Below are positions 60,853 to 64,000 of a DNA stretch of 64,000 bases, in pieces (position 1 is the first letter of the stretch; each line of letters begins with the position of its first letter). Where the stretch lies: the NCBI GenBank assembly GCA_046047235.1, contig JBJOII010000005.1:9549-73548 (forward strand). Direction: 5' to 3'. This DNA is from JBMTVN01 sp046047235 (GTDB lineage: Bacteria > Verrucomicrobiota > Verrucomicrobiia > Limisphaerales > JAHDYP01). The position numbers were made by a program, and so were the translations under genes. Under the pieces are notes generated by a model. It did no database searches. It was not told the DNA's origin and saw nothing but the letters and a program-made list of their open reading frames with translations.

Positions 60853-63099
60853 TCAGAACTTCTGCTTGATCTCAGAATCACCCTCGCCCTCCTCAGAGCG
60901 CGAGGACTTCGATGAACGGGATCGCTTCGAACCACTCTTCTTGCGGGAACTCGCATCGCCGTCATCCCGCTTGGAATAGTAATCGTAGTAGTAACCGCTG
61001 TAGTAATAGTAGTAGGAGTCCTGCGAAATATTGATGTTATTCAACACAACGCCCAGCAGGTTCCCACCGATCTTCTCAATCATCTGCTTCGCACGCACCG
61101 TCATGGCCTGCGGATATTTGCGATACTGAATAACCAGCATCGTCACATCCACCATGCTGCAGAGAATGGAGGCATCGCTGACACCCATGATGGGGGGGCT
61201 GTCGAAAAACACCCAATCGTAGCGCTTCCGAATGTCATTGATGAACTCCTTCATCTGCGGTGAATTCAAGATACCCATGGAACTGCTCGGCAACTTGCCG
61301 CTAGGCAGGAAGTCAAGGTTCGGCATCGATGAGGTCTGAATGACCTCCTCGACCGTGTTTTGCCCGAGCAACAGATTGGTCAGACCCAGCGAATTCGATA
61401 CCTTGAACAGCTTGTGAAGGCTGGGACGCCGCAAGTCAGAATCCACCAGCAACACCCGCTGGTCGTTCTGAGCGAAGATGGAGCAAAGATTGAAGATCGT
61501 GGTCGACTTACCTTCACCGGCACCACCACTGACAATAGTCAGCGTATTGGCATCATCCCGCTTGCGCGAAAACATGATGTTCGTTCGCAAAACTCGATAC
61601 GCTTCCGCATGTGGACTTTCAGGCCCCTCGTCAATCAAGGACCCCACATTCTGAGGAATCACACCCAAAACAGGCGCACCCAAAGCACGCTCGACGTCGT
61701 CGATGGTCTTCACACTCGTGTCAAGGTACTCAATGAAGAAGGCCAAACCCACTCCCACGACCAATCCCACAATCACGCCCAGCGTGATGTTCAAAGGCAC
61801 ATTCGGCCGCACTGCACGCTCAGAAGCCTCAGCAGGGTCGACAATCTCCACAATGGACAGCTTCGGAATAGCCAAATCCGTCTGCTCCTGCAGAACGCGT
61901 AGCCGGATCGCATCCAGAATGCGCTGCACACCTTCCAATTCACGCTTCTTGGTGAAATACGGACGATATTTCGAAGTGGCCTCGGCCTCCTTCTGCTTCG
62001 CCTCAAGCACCGCCTCCTCGAGACTCCTCAATTCAGCTTCCTTGGCAGCAACCCTCAACTCCAGGCCGTTGAGAATACCCTCGACCCGCGCATGAATGGT
62101 TTCGTCGATGTCCGACTCCATGGCGGCCAACTGGCGGTATTCCGGGTGCTCAACACCGTACACTTCCGCAACCTTCGCGAGATTCGCCTGCGCGAACCAT
62201 AGGTCCTGCAAAAGCTTTCCCAGCTCCACGTCCGGATAAGCACTCAGCAAACTCTGGGCAAACCGCGCAGCATCCTCACTCCCCTCCTTCAATTGCTGCA
62301 ACTTTGTCAGCAGCTCCCTCAAGCCAGTGTATTGCGCCTTAACCGTGACCCGCTCAGCCTCCCAACGCCGCACCAATTCCGGCTCGACCATCTGAGTCAC
62401 CGCGCCCTCGGCCATCGCATCCGAAATCTGCAGATCCCCTTTCAGCACATCCAGCTCATCCTGAATCTTCTTAACGGAGACTTCCTTCTCCTTTTGCTGC
62501 TCCTGCAAGGTTTGGATACCACGCTTCCGGGCATCGCTGCTCAGACCCAAACGCGTCTCCTTATAAACCTTGGCTATGGAATTGGCGATCTCTGCCGCCT
62601 CTTCCTTGGCCGCGTCCTCGTCCTTGTCACTGCAGTAAACCCGAATCTCAATCAAACTTGTGTTACGGGTTTGGCGCACATCGACCATATTGGCCAGAGC
62701 CGAGTAGGTCTCGCTGATCTTGAAGGGTGTCCCGTTGTTATAGCGTTCACCAAACCTGAGATTCAGGTTCAGGTTCGTAATCACCGGATACAGAACGCTC
62801 TTGGACTTAATCTTCTCGAACTCCGTGTTGATGAAGTAAGGATCAAAAGTGACGCTGTTCTGCACCACGCCGATCGGATTAATGTCAGAGTTATCCTTCT
62901 CCACCGCGATACGCACCATGCTGGTGTAGGTCTTGGGCAGCAGGAAGGTCACCCCGGTCGTGGTGAGCAAAACCAAAAGGAAAACGGCCAGAATCACCGT
63001 CTTCCGAATACGTATGATTCGCCAATAATCCAGAAAGTGTAGGCGACTGTCCCCTTGAGAAGAGGGATTGTTGGGTGTGAAGTTTTTGGAGGAGTCCAT
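60853..63099 (-). CDS. Wzc-like polysaccharide co-polymerase/tyrosine kinase
   Basis: A 748-residue Wzz-plus-BY-kinase protein. A Wzz domain with two helices (VILAVFLLVLLTTTGVTFLL and LGVIVGLVVGVGLAFFIEYL) encloses a long periplasmic coiled coil (residues about 170-430). The kinase has Walker A (SGGAGEGKST, K531) and LLVDSDLRRPSL. A Tyr cluster near 693-707 (YYYYYSGYYYDYY) is the usual autophosphorylation tail. It is followed by an odd Ser/Arg/Lys-rich tail (KKSGSKRSRSSKSSRSEEGE). It controls polymer length and export. Confidence 0.93.
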   Translation of the reverse strand: MDSSKNFTPNNPSSQGDSRLHFLDYWRIIRIRKTVILAVFLLVLLTTTGVTFLLPKTYTSMVRIAVEKDNSDINPIGVVQNSVTFDPYFINTEFEKIKSKSVLYPVITNLNLNLRFGERYNNGTPFKISETYSALANMVDVRQTRNTSLIEIRVYCSDKDEDAAKEEAAEIANSIAKVYKETRLGLSSDARKRGIQTLQEQQKEKEVSVKKIQDELDVLKGDLQISDAMAEGAVTQMVEPELVRRWEAERVTVKAQYTGLRELLTKLQQLKEGSEDAARFAQSLLSAYPDVELGKLLQDLWFAQANLAKVAEVYGVEHPEYRQLAAMESDIDETIHARVEGILNGLELRVAAKEAELRSLEEAVLEAKQKEAEATSKYRPYFTKKRELEGVQRILDAIRLRVLQEQTDLAIPKLSIVEIVDPAEASERAVRPNVPLNITLGVIVGLVVGVGLAFFIEYLDTSVKTIDDVERALGAPVLGVIPQNVGSLIDEGPESPHAEAYRVLRTNIMFSRKRDDANTLTIVSGGAGEGKSTTIFNLCSIFAQNDQRVLLVDSDLRRPSLHKLFKVSNSLGLTNLLLGQNTVEEVIQTSSMPNLDFLPSGKLPSSSMGILNSPQMKEFINDIRKRYDWVFFDSPPIMGVSDASILCSMVDVTMLVIQYRKYPQAMTVRAKQMIEKIGGNLLGVVLNNINISQDSYYYYYSGYYYDYYSKRDDGDASSRKKSGSKRSRSSKSSRSEEGEGDSEIKQKF

Positions 63100-63103
63100 G
63101 TGG

Positions 63104-63144
63104 AAAAAAGAGGGAGGCTAGAATGTTAACTTCCAGCCTCCCTC
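63104..63144 (-). terminator. Intrinsic terminator/attenuator before the Wzc gene
   Basis: On the minus strand a perfect 10-bp stem (63144-63135 with 63119-63110), 15-base loop, then six T residues, ending four bases before the wzc ATG. It ends the barrel-gene transcript or attenuates wzc. Confidence 0.85.
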
Positions 63145-63195
63145 ACAAACAAACTTTACAAGTTTTTGATCAAATAATTGACCGAATCGAACACT

Positions 63196-64000
63196 TTAGA
63201 ACGCGGCGCGCAGACCAACATACACGCGATTGCGGTCGTAGGAGCGAAGATCCAAAGCCGTGTTCAAGTCCGAGGAAAGGTTATCATAGTTGTAACCCAG
63301 CTCAGCCGACAGGCTTGTGCTGATCGCGTAATTCACATTCACACCCGCAGCAAAGAGCTGCTCGCTGTCGCCGTCATACAATCCACCACGAAGGCTGGAG
63401 TATTGATACAAGGCCATCGCACCCAAGCCCCATTTCGGAGTGATCGCGTGGGTCAAGTTGGCGTAAACTGCTGTCGCATCCTGACTCAGGGCCGAACCAA
63501 TCGAGGTAGCCGCCATCGTGTGCTTCACACCCAACCGCAGGCTGCTGCCAGGATTGTAGGTGTAGCCCAAGGAGGCGTCGACGAAAGGAATCTCAGCACT
63601 GGTGTCGTACTCATCCAAGTTGTCAGGCACGTTCACGAAATCAACCAACTGGATACCCGCACGCAGCGCGGCGTCCAACTGAGCGTTGAATTGGTGTTCC
63701 ACGCCACCGTAGATGAAGTGAGAACGGTTGTCGCGACTGTCCGCCGGCGCCAAGCCGACCGATGTAGAAATCAGATCCGTGCTACGGCTGGCAACATCCT
63801 TATACATGTAACCAATGCCAGCACTCGTGGCAGGAGTCACCGAGTAACCCAACTCAATGGTACCGAGATGCTCCATCCGATCCAAAAGCGCCGAGAAGCT
63901 GTTCGCACCGGTGTTCTCGAAATCCCAGATGTCGTTTTGATAGGACACCGTCAGGTTCAAGCGCTCAGTCAAGCCCGCCGTGACACCGGCCTTGGCGCCG
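63196..64000 (-). CDS. Outer-membrane beta-barrel protein, 5' end outside the window
   Basis: Partial barrel protein, C-terminal 267 residues. Alternating strands such as TERLNLTVSYQNDIW, LGTIELGYSVTPATSAGIGY and LRLGVKHTMAATSIG are typical. It ends with Phe (VYVGLRAAF), as barrel proteins do for BAM recognition. The frame continues through the right edge (upstream residues GAKAGVTAGL). Next to Wzc and Wza it is likely the outer-membrane part of the polysaccharide system, similar to barrels found in exosortase loci. Confidence 0.85.
   Translation of the reverse strand, partial: GAKAGVTAGLTERLNLTVSYQNDIWDFENTGANSFSALLDRMEHLGTIELGYSVTPATSAGIGYMYKDVASRSTDLISTSVGLAPADSRDNRSHFIYGGVEHQFNAQLDAALRAGIQLVDFVNVPDNLDEYDTSAEIPFVDASLGYTYNPGSSLRLGVKHTMAATSIGSALSQDATAVYANLTHAITPKWGLGAMALYQYSSLRGGLYDGDSEQLFAAGVNVNYAISTSLSAELGYNYDNLSSDLNTALDLRSYDRNRVYVGLRAAF

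Noticed and set aside
1..64000. CRISPR arrays, insertion sequences, prophage or integrase genes
   Set aside because: Looked for repeated spacers, transposase motifs and inverted-repeat ends; none seen.

Overview
The window is GC-rich bacterial chromosome with densely packed genes and no rRNA operon, insertion sequence, prophage or CRISPR array. The gene families point to the Verrucomicrobiota: long pseudopilins ending in an H-X9-DG motif, DUF1080, DUF2961/GH172 and ThuA proteins, a YfhO-type membrane protein, MoxR/DUF58/VWA operons and a divergent membrane pyrophosphatase. This placement is inference from content; no marker gene was compared with a database. The cell is Gram-negative (Wza-like lipoprotein, outer-membrane barrel, secretin, Kdo-transferase relative, GmhA).

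Layout. 1-11 kb: end of a MoxR gene, then ruvC, a tiny membrane-protein gene and ruvA, an acyltransferase, a lytic transglycosylase, priA, an M1 aminopeptidase with HEAT repeats, a double DUF1080 protein and an Smr protein. 11-18 kb: membrane pyrophosphatase hppA, a pseudopilin, a gamma-carbonic-anhydrase-like protein, a lipoprotein and an amino-sugar kinase fused to MurQ. 18-28 kb: an NtrC/PilR-like regulator, a pilM-N-O-P(like)-secretin operon, tRNA-Thr, gmd and fcl (GDP-fucose), and two type IV pilin genes, the first behind a good sigma-54 promoter. 28-35 kb: a YfhO protein, a pseudopilin, a PPi-type phosphofructokinase and a GH172-type protein. 36-49 kb: an eight-gene minus-strand operon of about 13 kb. 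49-58 kb: a proline-rich VWA-like protein, a WaaA-like protein, hom, lysC, gmhA, uvrC. 58-64 kb: YceI, ThuA and FHA proteins, then an exopolysaccharide export set (Wza-like, Wzc-like, outer-membrane barrel).

How they fit. Pilus assembly, a PilR-like activator and a sigma-54-driven pilin form one regulatory story. hppA and the PPi-type phosphofructokinase suggest a PPi-linked glycolysis. The most unusual unit is the 36-49 kb operon: membrane coiled-coil protein, MoxR ATPase, DUF58, BatA-like VWA, iron-type ABC binding protein, ABC permease fused to a six-bladed NHL propeller, large VWA/GATase protein and LysM-amidase. Several genes overlap by ATGA, and no ABC ATPase is encoded. It looks like a chaperone-VWA machine joined to a transporter and wall hydrolase and is the best candidate for an undescribed system.
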